A stretch of 64,000 nt of DNA from Phoronis australis. Lineage: Eukaryota; Phoronida; Phoronidae. A program made the position numbers and the translations under genes. Below are positions 1 through 12,380 of the stretch, one piece after another. The notes under the pieces were generated by a model. The model saw only the letters and a list, made by a program, of their open reading frames with translations, did no database searches and had not been told where the DNA came from. The stretch spans positions 1,727,048-1,791,047 of the forward strand of contig NMRA01000005.1 in NCBI GenBank assembly GCA_002633005.1, given 5' to 3'. Position 1 is the first letter of the stretch. Each line of letters begins with the position of its first letter.

Positions 1-241
1 GGGAGAGAGTTCCATAAAAAGGATCCGCTGTAGGAAAATGATTTTTTCCAAGTTTCGCTTCTGCGTTTAGGAAGATTGAAATCAGATGATGATGAGGACC
101 TAGTATTGTAGCAATTAGTCGTCATTTTAAACTTAGCACATAAGTAAGATGGGACAAGACCTTTAAAACATTTGTACATACAACAAGCAGATAGGAATTG
201 ATGTCTTGCGTGAATTTTCATTATACCAGTCTCTTTATGAA

Positions 242-271
242 TTCGAGCCCCCTGGGTACGCGCATGGATAC
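242..271 (+). repeat. Truncated 3' end of the CATG-GCGCATCCAG dispersed repeat
   Basis: The stretch beginning AATTCGAGCCCCCT and ending in GCGCATG matches the 3' end of the two longer copies at 5631-5895 and 7457-7683, including the AATTCGAGCCCCC motif and the terminal GCGCATG. Only the last 30 bases or so are recognisable. Confidence 0.6.
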
Positions 272-1408
272 AATACATGGTTCGGTTTCTGGGCTAAATA
301 ATTGTATTTAATATATTGTCATTTATTTGTATAGCAATAAAAATGATAACAATGCTCGGTCGATTGTCGTATACTGGCAAAACGAGTACGTAAGCCTAAA
401 TAATACTCGCATTCGCTGCACTAGAATTGTGAATTTTTCTAGGCAAGTACACGCAGGTAGGGTAAGAACTAAGCACACTTGGTTCGGATGATGGTTCTAA
501 AAGGATTCACTCAACTAGAACGTTGTTGCGTGTAGTAGTTCGCTGGTACCCGCGGCAGAACAATCTAGTACCGGAGATTTCTATTGAGAAGCCCATCACC
601 AGAAAGTGCCCATAGCCGCTTCATCGGAAATGAAGGATGAAAAGGCGCCCGTGTTTAGTTGCGGGAACAACAAGCGACTGACGATATTTAGAACGCATTC
701 CATCAGAAATGCTGTCTTTGAAAGAACTTTTTCTGCATACACTAGAGTTCCCGGTAAACCATTTGCATACCATCGTGCGTTTTATTGTTTTATACAGAAC
801 TGCGGTGTAATGGATAAGCACCGGATCAATGAATACTTGGCCTATACAATACAAGCACTGTCACCCTAAGGGCTATTATAGATAAACTGTGATGGCTCGG
901 TGCATTATGGTCAATGGACCGGTTTCAAACCGGCATACTATTTTCCGGATGAAAGAACTGCACCGGGAGTGCGCACCTCTCCATTTCAGTTTCCCCTAAT
1001 TTTGTCCTGAATAATGCCCAGTCAGAATATTCAGAACCTAATACAACTGCTGTCCAGAGCAGCAGTGACAAAAACAACAATTTTAGCGATATTGGAGTCT
1101 CAAATAGGATACGAAAATGAAGATACCAACTATGGATTTGTGAAACGCAGTTAGCTGTTCAGACCAATCACTCAGTGATCGTGTGACGTACTGAGGTAAT
1201 ACATGTCAGAATGTTTAGTTGTACCCACCTTATCTCAATTTACCCTGCCATCACCACTGATGCAAGCCTGTTGCTGACATCATGTTTGTTATCAAACTGC
1301 CCCTACAGGTGGCGCAGCGATTAGTGGAAATAGTTGAAACGCGTGATTGGTGTCTCTAACACTATCCTCGCTGGTTCCCTACGTGCCGCTAGGTGGGGCG
1401 GTAACAGC

Positions 1409-1891
1409 GCCAGCACGCAGGTATCACTTAAATTTTCCTCACCGGCGTTTTTGATTGGCTAGTCGAATTCTTAACAGGCAGCGCTTTACGCAAACTGGCA
1501 TGACTGATGGACTGAAGCGTAATGTGGTCTGTTGTACAGACAAATCGGTTCTTAAAATTTATGTTCAGGAAATGTAAAGCCTAGAAATTGCGATTGCGAC
1601 TTTTCCGAATGCATCTTTCTACTGTCGATGACTTTGTTTACAATAGTGTCCTGTATTCATACAGTATGAATAACACACTGGTTAAATTGGCCAGATATGT
1701 GTTTATTGTACACGCGGCTATTAAACATCACTGCAGAAACGAAATAGTTTCTGCGACGCCCTTGCACGACAAGGCTAAAAATCGTTCACAGTCAGCATAT
1801 TTTTCACGGTGATGTAAAGCTAAGCAATGACTGTCGAGGTTACATGACCACTGCTAAAGCGCGTGCCACTGCGTGATACCTGCGTGCTGGC
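1409..1891. repeat. 19-bp perfect inverted repeats bounding about 480 bp
   Basis: GCCAGCACGCAGGTATCAC at 1409-1427 recurs as its exact reverse complement at 1873-1891. A near-palindrome (ATTCATAC/GTATGAAT, around 1654-1671) lies close to the centre. I see no coding content and no clear target-site duplication, so a non-autonomous DNA transposon is plausible but not proven. Confidence 0.55.
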
Positions 1892-2997
1892 TGGGCTAAG
1901 CAAATTCTACCAAATTCCAGAACTTAAAACGACGGCCAATTTCAACCAATAACTGTACGTAGGGTTCCGGTTCGAATTTGAGTAAGAAATGACCTACTAG
2001 GACGAGTTAAAAGGGGACTGTAGTCAAAATAATGTTGCAGTTAATCGGTTCTAACATACAAATAAAACTCACATTTGCCTGACTTGCGTGCCAAACAAAA
2101 GCCAATTCGTATTCATGGTCAAAACACTGAATTCTGAAAGCCATCGCTGATTGGCTGNTTGTTTGGTTCATTACAACATCAAACACGACTTTTAACGATG
2201 CTCTCTGACGTGACGAGTCAATCTACATGATGCCAAATGCGGAAAATTGCTCGCCAGAGACTTGCATGAAACGCTACCACATCGATCCCTTCAGTCATTC
2301 CGGGATCCGCACTCACTGAAGTGGCAGCTTATTTTGAGTCACGCTGGAAATAGACTAACATTCCCAAAAACCGAACGAACTTAATGAAAACGGCACTTGT
2401 AGACCGGCATTTAGGTTATTCACCACTGATGTTAAAAATGCATTTCCAAAATAGCAGGTCAGTAGCTGAACACCCGCCACTAGGGATGTGCCAAAGAAAT
2501 CCGAAACCGCGCTCTGTCCTGGGCGTTTTATTGGATATTTGCGGTAGATTATAATCTACTGCGGGTACCAGAGTTGCGCAGTAGTTCTCCTTACATGTAC
2601 AGTTAACTTCCGGGTCATGACACAGATTTCTCAGGATTCCACTGTGGTCTATAAACGAAGTCGGTAAAACATGAGAGGATTTTGTATTTCCCGAGATACT
2701 GTTAAGCGTGCATAGTGTTATCAATTGTGTGACCGAGTTTTCACAAGTACGACACTGGGCTTTTGTGCAGTTGAAGTCTTTCTTATTTAGGCGGTAACTG
2801 GTGAGGAAATGTGGACGATAACGTCACGTTGGCGCATCTGTTATTGATTTGGTCTTGTGGAATTTCTCTTGCCTTAGTTGTGACTGTGGCATGTGTTGCG
2901 AGACCAGAAACCAATGAGTGTAGCCTGTACCGTTAGACGCAGACGGCGCCTGGAGAACTGATTTCCCCATCGCGCTGAAGACAAAGAATTCGTCAGT

Positions 2998-4677
2998 ATG
3001 ACAAATCTTCAAGACTTGCCGGAATTACCTAAAAGTCTGAGTGCTTTATTAACGTTAGGAAATGCTCAATGGAAGGAGACGGAAAGACTTCACCAGATGC
3101 GTCGGGAAATCCAAGAGGATTTGTCCAGAAGTCAGCTTATGAACGAAATAGACAATGGACGAAAATGGAATCAGAACTTGAGAATGCCGACTCCCAATAG
3201 ACTTGATGCTCAAATTACAAGGCTACGGCGGGATATGGTAAGGAAGTTAAGGAGCGACAATGGCAAGAGTATAGTCACGCCCATTCTTTGTGAGAAATTG
3301 CTGTACAAAATTGATTCAGTAATGATTATGTGACTACTTCTTAACACAAGAGACAGCTGATTAATCTTCATTTGTCACTTGAACATGTTGAGGGCAAGAG
3401 TTAACCAAGAACTCTTTCAACACAAGTCAGAATTCAAAATTTTGATAGACTGCTAGAAGTTTAATAGTGTGACTCGGCTGCTAGCTGTAAGATCCATGGG
3501 GTTTGTACCTCTTGTTCAAATACTTTTATGTGCATTAATAGACTATCATTTATAAAATAGCCCCTACATTATTCAAAACACCTTGGAGGTGATCTGAGAT
3601 GTTCTGAATGCGCTCCCACATCTGCCGTATGATCTAGCTATGATCTTTGACAGTTTTCATTTGTTAGGTTCCATCCTGAATTGAAATTTCTCCCATTTTT
3701 TGGTAAACGTAACATAATTTCGTTATGACAGATCATCCCAGGTATACAATTCACCTACTTCAGCAGTTTCTAAATCGAGGCTAAATCCAGATATTAATCT
3801 AGACCATTGTTAGGCCTTCCTATTTCAATTTGTTAGAAATTATCCCAACTTCAACTTTTTCCGAGAAATTCAATTTAAGTAGTCAAACCAAAGTTCAAAA
3901 TACCACCAGGTTTTAGGCTACATATATCAATTGATTTTAGCCTATGTTTTATTGCCTTGAACCCATTGCTAATGCAATAATTGCTCTACTCCACACAATA
4001 ATACCTTTGATCAAATTCCCTGATAAACAGGCCTCTTAACAACAGGGAGACATGTACAAAACCATTGCTGAAGTAAAATGTGCCCTGAAAGGGGATGGTC
4101 CAGATTCCTTTACCAAACTGCTATTCTATGTTCAAAGACATGATTTCATACCAGTACACATTAAGCTGAGTTATGGCTTAAGACAGTTGCCCAATGAATC
4201 AAGATTTCTTCACACTTTTGCTGTTTTGATAAAGTAGCCCACTTAAATCGGTAATTATAGCATCCACTTTATAATCCCTGAAGCCCCTAAACTTATTTCC
4301 TGGCCATTTTGCCTCAGGTGTTTTCTGCTGCCAAGTGTCAACACAGTGATATTTGCTTGTAGGTTTCCCTAAGACAGCTGGATGCTTCTTTGTTGTGCCA
4401 ATTAATGTCGCTCAACGAAGCCATCTTGGACTTTAAGAACTCAATGCAAAGAGACCGTATTCCTTCTGAAACCATCTCAGAAATGTCAGAAGGTTCATTT
4501 CCAAGCTTTGATCATGGTCTAGATGGCATTTTAGACTTTGGAGAAGACGGAGACTTACTGGAGAGTGTGTTTAGTGCTACTGACTCGCTGACTGAATTCA
4601 GTAGTAGGAAACAACATGTGCTAAATTCTCCCAAGCGTGTGCGCTGGAAAACCAGTTTCAAGAAATCGGAATGCTAA
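2998..4677 (+). CDS. LURAP1-like leucine-rich adaptor protein (2 exons)
   Basis: Two coding exons: 2998-3237 and 4363-4677, joined in phase 0 across a 1,125-bp intron with donor GTAAGG at 3238 and acceptor TTGTAG ending at 4362. The product is 184 residues. The diagnostic block spans the junction at residues 69-101: an LDAQITRLRRDM helix runs into VSLRQLDASLLCQL and MSLNEAI. This matches the LURAP1/LURAP1L core, where a K-I-x-x-L-K-x-E-L helix is followed by LRAIDVKILQQLVTLNEGI. The C-terminal part is acidic (residues about 110-150) and ends in a basic K/R-rich tail. Vertebrate LURAP1 (LRAP35a) is known as an adaptor linking MRCK kinase to myosin-18A in actomyosin flow and as an NF-kB activator; whether this protein does the same is inference. 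The start is the first ATG of the exon frame; an upstream coding exon cannot be excluded. The protein is shorter than vertebrate LURAP1 (about 240 residues). Confidence 0.8.
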
Positions 4678-5630
4678 TCTAGATTGCAGACATGTGATCT
4701 GCGCGTGTCAACAGTGACCCCTATGTCTAAAGTATTTTAGGCAGGCAGATGTCCGTGACAATGAAGACATGTGGAATGTACTGTAGTTTATATATTTTGT
4801 GAAGGTTCCTATTTCTATGCGGTGCTTTTGATTGGTTTTTATTGTGTTGACTGAATATCAGGGATGATGCCAAATAACCACATCACAACACTTGCCTTCG
4901 GGATATTTATTCTGAATTTTGATGTTGAGCTGGGTTTTGTTACAACTTGATTGGTTTGTCAAGTTCCAAACTGGGTTCAAAATTCTTGATTCCCAGGAGC
5001 ACATGTTAGTTGTAGTCCATGTTACATAGTTAGGTTTTTAACATTTCTATTTATTGATTTCACGAAGATAAGCAATATCAATTAGAAGACCTTAATTTTG
5101 CTGTTATTGTTATAACGATTTGTCAGTATTTTATGTTCAGGTATTTCATAATTGTTGTTGTAGAAATTTTATATTTGTTACTTCTTTTTCTGCTATGAAT
5201 TTTTGCCTCTGACTGTTTAACAATTAATCTTGTAATTTATTTCTTCAAAGCTACTAGAATCCCCTAAAGAAGCCTTCAAATGGGTTAAAATGGGGGACAG
5301 GATAATGTAAAATTCCTGATAATACTGAGGAGCATGCGTTGTATGGCTGAATATTCATGAACCCCAAACAATTGTGTGATATGGTCTGGTGAAATAGTTA
5401 CCATTTGAATTTCACCTAACATGACATTGCTAAATTTAGTTCACAAAATTAACTCTTTCTTTAAAGATGTTTCACACACTTATCCAAAAAGTAATTTTTT
5501 TTTAAAAACAAAGCTTTTAGGATGTTGCAAGGAGGTAATCCAACCACTATTCTCAGCCCTAAAAACGGTATGTTTAGTGCATTTTTTCTTTGGTTTTGCC
5601 CTTGCCTTTTTCAAAACTCCCTATAAAACC

Positions 5631-5895
5631 CATGGGCCCACTCAGGGGGGCTCGCTCGGGGGGCTAGAATGAGCCCCCTAATTTGGCGAATTGGGCAAAA
5701 AGGTCTGCCTCAGCGAAACAAAAAGTCCGAGTAAGTCCACAAGTACACAGGAATTCTGCTCGGATGCACAATTCGTGGGCCTGAACCTAGTGGCCCGTTT
5801 TTTTTTGTTTTTTTAGTCCTTGATTTTTGTCAGTAAATGGTCCGCATACTGAAAAATTCGAGCCCCCCCTATATTTTAGGCTGGGTGCGCGCATG
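5631..5895 (+). mobile_element. Miniature inverted-repeat element, family CATG-GCGCATCCAG, copy 1
   Basis: This is a divergent copy of the element at 7457-7683. Shared landmarks in the same order are CATGGG, a G-run followed by GGCTCG, AATTTGGCGAATTGGGCAAA, a GGGCCTGAACCTAGTGG block, a T-run followed by AGTCCT, AATTCGAGCCCCC and a terminal TGCGCGCATG. It is slightly longer than copy 2 and its ends are more eroded, so I cannot read a target duplication. It is non-coding. Confidence 0.75.
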
Positions 5896-7456
5896 AGAAA
5901 CTTATAGCTGTCCATATCAAAGATACCACAATGAAATACTGTTTTAATAGTAGGCAACCTAACAGCTAAGTGTCTCAGAAAAAAACAATAAACAACAGGG
6001 AAAGAAAAAACTAAATCCGCATGTGGTCGAACTATCCTACACTGAATTAGATGTGCCTAAAAATGTTATATTAAGTCCAACTCCTGTTCAATGACCCAAT
6101 TCAGTGGAGGTGAAATCTTGTGAGACCAGGTGCTGTGGATGTCACACATAGGCGAGAAAGCATTCCTGTCCAACATTTTCCAGCCATCAGGCGAAAACAG
6201 TAAACGTGAGGTCAAGAATGTAGTAGTACAGTTATTTTGTGTTATCAGCTGACTTGTGGGTCAGGTTAGCCACAATTTGACCCAAAACTGGCCCAGTCCA
6301 TCACTGCAGTTGTTTTTAGAGTTGGTTGTTGTCACCGTTGGTCAAGTAAAGTGGTAAAAGAACTGGATTTTTATGTAAATAAAACACTTATTGGCTCCGA
6401 AGATAAGATGTGTTTATTTTATCGTTTGTGTTTGTGTAAAGAGGTGATGTCCTCAGACAGTTTGTTTTCGTGACGAAGTCGAGTGTTTTGCGAAACGTAA
6501 AAATGCATATGCAGCTAGGAATTCTCGGACAGCCGCGGCAGTTTTTGCCCTCACATGACCTTCGGGTTCTTTTCCTTATTTTCAAACGTGACCTCTGCAT
6601 CGTTTCCATGCATGGAAGTTTAATGCGTTCGTTGTTAGTTGCTTCTCTTGAAGAAGTGTCCCTCGGTGGCATTTTGCTTAACCACTAGTATGCGATCGAT
6701 AATAAAAATGCGCTGGTCTTTTTCCTTTGGCGATTAGTCGGTGGTGAATTTTTAGCGGTTAGGCTAGCAGGATTTGCTATTTCTTGAATGTGCTTTTATA
6801 GGATGACCTGATGTAACGCTGTGAGGTTACCTCGGTTTGCACATTCTTCAGGCTAAAAAATCGATTTCGGACACAAATCAAACAATCTTTGTTAAAATTT
6901 TTAGTATTTGTTGCAGGGTTTTGAAAAAAAAGCAATTATTTTGTCCTAAATGGGAAAACATCCTTCGTAATCGGTCGCCGTATCTCGTGGGTCGTCTACA
7001 AGCAGTACGTTACTAAAGTTAAAAAAGGCTCACGTGAAACTTTCGTAACAGAAATATCACACATCACGTTGAATTGGCAACCGAAGTCAGTGACCACCTA
7101 ATGAATCATAATTCACTTTTTCGTGTGTATCCCGCAGATCATTTTTGTGTTGATATAAAGCATTGGTTTTAAGCTCCGTTGCTCGTCAGTTGTTGGTAAA
7201 TATGTAAATCAATAATAAATTGATCGTCCACAGGCCTAATTAGCGACATTCTCAAAAGCGAGTGATACATGTCCATTTTGGCAGACTCCATCCACCACAC
7301 GAAGAGTGCTTTCAAAACTTTATTTTTACTATTTTCTAGCTGATTTTCACGGACATTTTAGAAAATTTAAAGATCCCATTCTCCGCAGCGTTTGTCTTGT
7401 GCGCATTACAAAATCTCGGTAATGGGTAACGTGCAGCACTTAATTAGTGCACAGAC

Positions 7457-7683
7457 CATGGGCGCATCCAGGGGGGGCTCGAACGAGGCCCCCAATTTGG
7501 CGAATTGGGCAAAAAGGTCCGCCACAGTAAAGGAGTCAAAAGCCACGGAAAGTCGGCGCGCACAATTCATGGGCCTGAACCTAGTGGTCCCGTTTTTTTT
7601 TTAGTCCTCGTCAATTACTTTCGCTAAAAGGTCCCCATACCGAAAATTCGAGCCCCCTATACTTTAAGCTGGATGCGCGCATG
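7457..7683 (+). mobile_element. Miniature inverted-repeat element, family CATG-GCGCATCCAG, copy 2
   Basis: A 227-bp element with terminal inverted repeats CATGGGCGCATCCAG (left) and CATGCGCGCATCCAG (reverse complement of the right end), differing at one base. It is flanked by a 5-bp direct repeat CAGAC (7452-7456 and 7684-7688), consistent with a target-site duplication. It has no coding capacity, so it would need a transposase supplied elsewhere. The superfamily cannot be assigned from this copy alone. Confidence 0.8.
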
Positions 7684-9405
7684 CAGACATTTTAGCGATC
7701 ATCTTGTAAGAACACATTGCGTGATGAAGTACGATTTTCCTCTTGATTTAGTGTGGTAGGTCATCAGCGATAACGTCGCAGCCTTATCATTTTTGGGGAG
7801 TAACCCAATTTTTATTTCTGCAAACAAGGGAATAGCCCACTTCAGTGTTTAGATAAGAAGAAAATATGCGATTAATGAGCAATCGGCGTCACCTGACACT
7901 TAGTAATTCTATTTTGATGCGTCTCCCACGTAACGACAGTCAAACCAATGCTATGAAAGTGAAATATGACGAGCAGTTGGGTTCTAGCCCTTTAAACTGT
8001 TGCATTTTGCTTTGCTTTGCTGGCTATAAAACGAAAATAGAATCGAGCCTTTTATTTTCGTAAAATCTTAACCTTACCGTGATAGGATTCCCTTTGGTTA
8101 TCAACGCAAGTCACAGGCAATATGAGTATATGCGACATTTTTGAAATCGCAATTTTAGGGTTGGCTAACCCCCAATAAGGTCTGAAGCGTTTTCTTGAGT
8201 CCCATGTTGGTGATAGAAACAGAATCCTAACACGGCAAGTAGCAAACTTATTATAAGACCGATTTTATCATAGTAAAATGCCCAATTCCATTTTCGTTTT
8301 CGTCAGCGTAACAGCGAGGGCAAAATGCGGTTTGATCAAGGTATTTTCACTATGCCAGCGTTTTTGCCAAGTGTTAAACAACCCGTATTCTAATTAAGAA
8401 TCAGTTTTTTTTTTGAAAAATCGATACCTCTAAATAATTACTACAAAATTCCAAACTACTATAATTTGCGAGAGAACAACCGACTTTTTTCCCTGTCAAT
8501 AACTTGTCCCATGTTCAACAATGTTTTATCTGATAAAATTAATTGCAAATAACACCAAGTCTCACACATCATACCATATACATTTAATTTCTATAATCAT
8601 GCACAGTATATTGCCATGGCAACATAATTATGTTAACTCTTGATAATTCTTTGTCAGTTAATAAATAATTGACGTTACAGGACCATCAAGTCAGAGGACC
8701 TTTCAAGAATGTAATTTTTTAAAGAGGCATGGAACGCGAAAGCTCGTCAAAAATATATTTCAAACAATTCCTGACAAAAGTATCACCTCGCAACATCTAG
8801 TACAGAGCAACTCACTTTACCCTGTGACGAAATTTCCAGAAAAAGTCACAAAATTCAGAATGTTAAAATACGCGCTAAGGAAAAACTCTGTGGTTATCAC
8901 AAAGTTTCTAATCTCCCTCCTACTTATGATAAATGCGCACATGCGCTCTTAGTCAGTTGCTTGAAGTCGCTTGAGGTCAAAGGTCACATTTTCCATATAA
9001 GGGAAATGTGCTACGTCTATGTCTTGCCATACCAAATAAGGAGACGTGCTTTGCCTTCTGGGAGAAAAACAGACGAAGTGGCAAGCAGTTGACAGGTCGT
9101 TTTTTTGAAATTTGAAGCAAGAAGAAAATGCTTTGATATCAACAGAAATTAGAAATCTTTACGAACAAACCCTAAAAATACCTGGTGAGCAGGTTGAATT
9201 CTGTTTCTGTGGCAGAGAACCACTTTCAATATTGCAATTCATTCAGTTTATCGCGTTCCAGGCCCCTTTAAAACCATTTTTTAGTAAAGTAAACATATAA
9301 TCTTCCTTTTGTTTTAGACAGAATGCTTTTAAGTATAAGTTAAAACTAGTCTCATCATAGGCTGTGGTCTCATCAGTCGAAAGGTGTTATTAATTAGGAA
9401 ATGTA

Positions 9406-9570
9406 CAGGGGCTGATCTAGGATTTTGAGTGAGGGGGCACGGCAGAATATTAGCCAGGATTTTACCTTTCAGACATTCGCATCAGTCCCCGATTTGCCAA
9501 ATGGAATATGGGACAATTTTAGGGGGGGGAATAGCCGCCTTGCCCCCCCTGTCCCCTAAATCCGCCACTG
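9406..9570 (+). mobile_element. Miniature element with CAGGGGC...CCGCCACTG ends, copy 1
   Basis: A 165-bp non-coding element. Its left end starts CAGGGGCTGATCTAGGATTT and its right end is AAATCCGCCACTG, which gives an imperfect terminal inverted repeat of the CAGTGGCGGAT type. It is flanked by a perfect 5-bp direct repeat ATGTA (9401-9405 and 9571-9575). The second copy at 57676-57833 confirms both ends. CAG-type ends fit the hAT superfamily; the 5-bp duplication is shorter than the usual 8 bp. Confidence 0.85.
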
Positions 9571-12279
9571 ATGTAAATCACATTCATGCATATATCAGTT
9601 GCATTTCTCAATGGTTCTGGCGTAAAAAACAACTTCGTTCACACTGACGGCCGTACTCCTTCTGCGGCTGAATCAAACCCGTCGTGATCAGCAAACATGA
9701 AGTAAAAAAGAAATTATTTCTAATCTGGTCGGAGAGGAAGATAAAACCGATTTTATTACGGTGATATAGATCGAAAATTGTTTTTTGACAGGTATGTTGC
9801 CCATTTAAACAATGTCTGTCAATTTTAAAGATTTGATATCGGTACTTGGAAAACAGCGAAATCTTTTTGGGGAAGTTCTGGCTCAACTGGTTTATATAAT
9901 CTTGGGAAATTTCCTCAAGTTCTTTGATGTTAAACCGAGCCCTGACTCCCCCTGAGCCTTTCCCGACGATGATGGAAAACTATTTCGAGCTCGTTTCAGA
10001 CGAGTAACAAGGCAGTTGTCACCATATCTGTCAGTCATGAGGCTCAGTATAGGAATAAGCAGTGGTCACTTTTATCAAAAAATATAGGCGCTGATTTATG
10101 AATCCACGTCATTTCGTCAAAAGCGTACTTACTACCGTATATCATATTTTGTAGAAGACGACATCTAAGACAGAAAAAGCCTAACAGAAAAGGTAGACAG
10201 TTCTCTATTTCCAACTGTATACTCCCTGCAGACCAAAATTTTATCGAGTACCCCAATAAAGAAGACACCAAATATTTTACATACATTGGTTCAATGGGTA
10301 AGAGGTGTCTTTCTCTAAAATTGTTCTTGAAAGCCCTGTGCAAAGCCAACTGATGTACTAAAGTGCCTGTGGGCCAGACTATAGGGTTACGTCTAAATAA
10401 GTTTCGTTCACCCTTTAGGGTGGCAACTGCTGTCGGGTACCACTGAGGAGATAACTCGCTACGCAGCGCATCGGAAAATGCCAGCTGCAACCTTACATTA
10501 TACTATTGTCTATGGTGCCACAAAATTGTTGGTGAAACTATTGCATCGATACCGAAAAATGCAAATGTTTGTACAAAAAAACCCCCGATAAGATAACAAC
10601 ATAATTCTCACAATCACCAGAATGAGAGATAAAGTTCATGTCTACAACTGCAAATAACTCGAATTGTAAGAATTTTGACAATGTGGTTTTAAATATCATC
10701 AGGACTTCCTGTGTGACGTGGAGAACGGTTTGGGTGGACTCAAACTGTAAACCAAGTCGAGTTAATCAACATTAATATTGTTCATGATGTTTGCAATGAA
10801 TGTATTGTGCGGAGATATTTTGCATATTTCATTCATGAACAACCGACAAACAATAACCTCATTGACGCCAAAACTCGGGTCCAGCAACTTTAAAGGTCAA
10901 GTTCCTGACACTCATTGAATGAGTGCTTCGCACTAAGGCACTTGCATGTACTTCTCTTATCGACAAGGTCGACGATCCGCTTGACTGCGTTTGCTACTCG
11001 TTGTTTTCAATGGAAAACTTGCCACGAGAAAATTTGTCACCGACCAGCTTTGTGCTTTGCTAATGTCTTTCACTAGTATACTTTCACGTCTACGTCTTTG
11101 GTCAACCCATGCATGGAAGTGTTTGAAAAAGCTTGTTGAGAACGACTGAAAGATGTTGCATAGGTGGCTGTCCTAGCGTATTAGTCGTATCTCATAAAAT
11201 ATTGATCAATTGTGATAATAAAATGTCAACATAAACATATTCGAATACGTTGTACCATGTCACCAATAGAACCACTAAGGGGCGGAAATCCTAAAGAACA
11301 ACTGATTAAAATGATTTAAAAAGACTTTATTAATGAGGAAATGACCAAATATCCTATTAAAGGTAATGTCAACCTTGTTTACCAGGTCGTACTTATGTGT
11401 AAATATCTTAAATTTTATTAGCTCTAACCCCTACAAAGTACATATTTTCTGAAAGGTGAACAAATTTCCTAACAAAATTTATTCTTCTCATTTCTACTGG
11501 TATTCCTAAGTTTTTTGGTATTTTTTTACTTTGAACAAAGATTTTGAAATATTGTTCCTTCAATCATATTGGTCTTTTGTAAACATGTTGATAAGGGCAT
11601 TTTCGAGGGAACCGTGTGTTAGTAAATAAGTTATCGAATTTTCAGAGCATTTTGAGCAAAAACAGCCATAATCTCGATTTTTGAAGGCTTCTTTCCAAAA
11701 AACTAGGACCTATTTCAGAAATCACACATGAAAAACCATGGATGATTGTATTACAATGATGATTTGCTTCCCGCTAACTTGATTTATTCTAGTATGAAGT
11801 TTGGGATTTCAGCTCCATAATTAATGCTTGGTGGGACTTTTAAAGATACACGTTACCAAGGTCATGTAGTATTTTGACTTCGAGCTAGCCTATAGGTTGA
11901 ATGTAATCAGTCAAAAGGTTCACGTGAACTTGTGTCCAGTGAGGCAGAAAAAACGTTCTGTTGAATTTTTGTTCATCTAGTTCACAACTTCCACCAAACA
12001 GCACCAGGTCACCTGTTTCTAAAATGCATATTCACCTGTTTAGGTGTTTCTGCACTTTGGAAATCATGTGCTGCTGGAGTTAGGCTTCAGGGCACCACTG
12101 GGATAGGAGCCCGTTACAACACAGATTAAAACAACCAAATACCATTCTCAAACTGATATGTATATTCCCAATACAAAATAGACATTTCAAAATCTTTACA
12201 CGAACAGTTAACTTTGCCAAAACATAGCTTACTCATAATACAGTTATACTTGAGTGGGTACAAACACCCTCAAGTAGGT

Positions 12280-12380
12280 AACAGTCATATACAGAGGTCA
12301 TACATTTTGAGAACCAGTTTTCTCCACTCAATAACAAGCATCAAACTGGTTCTCAACAATCCAGGTCGCCTGTGAGTGGC
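12280..12380. repeat. Palindromic short repeat (TTTTGA...AAACTGGTTCTCA family), copy 1
   Basis: TGAGAACCAGTTT and AAACTGGTTCTCA form a hairpin around 12308-12355, embedded in a block of about 100 bp that resembles two segments at 62955-63045 and 63805-63912. Shared features are a (T/C)A(T/C)ACAG start, CATTTTGA(A/G)AA, a CTGGTT(C/T)T(C/T)A arm and a CCAGG or AGTTGCC exit. It is non-coding and probably a small inverted-repeat transposon. Confidence 0.6.

Larger units (their letters stand above)
1..2997. other. 5' intergenic / upstream region without a supportable gene
   Basis: No reading frame here resembles a known protein and the longest are about 100 codons. It may contain untranslated first exon(s) of the LURAP1-like gene at 2998, but I cannot place one. 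It contains an ambiguous base at 2158, the truncated end of a dispersed repeat at 242-271, and a 19-bp perfect inverted repeat pair at 1409-1427 and 1873-1891. It also has short hairpins such as CCGGTTT/AAACCGG around 919-933 and GCAGAAAC/GTTTCTGC around 1734-1755. Confidence 0.6.

Noticed and set aside
4052-4237. 61-codon + strand frame between the two LURAP1-like exons
   Set aside because: It lies in the intron and is not flanked by usable splice sites; skipping it restores the family's conserved core exactly.
10044-10490. 148-codon - strand open frame
   Set aside because: No recognisable motif, no splice context and no neighbours of related function; a chance frame in non-coding DNA is more likely.
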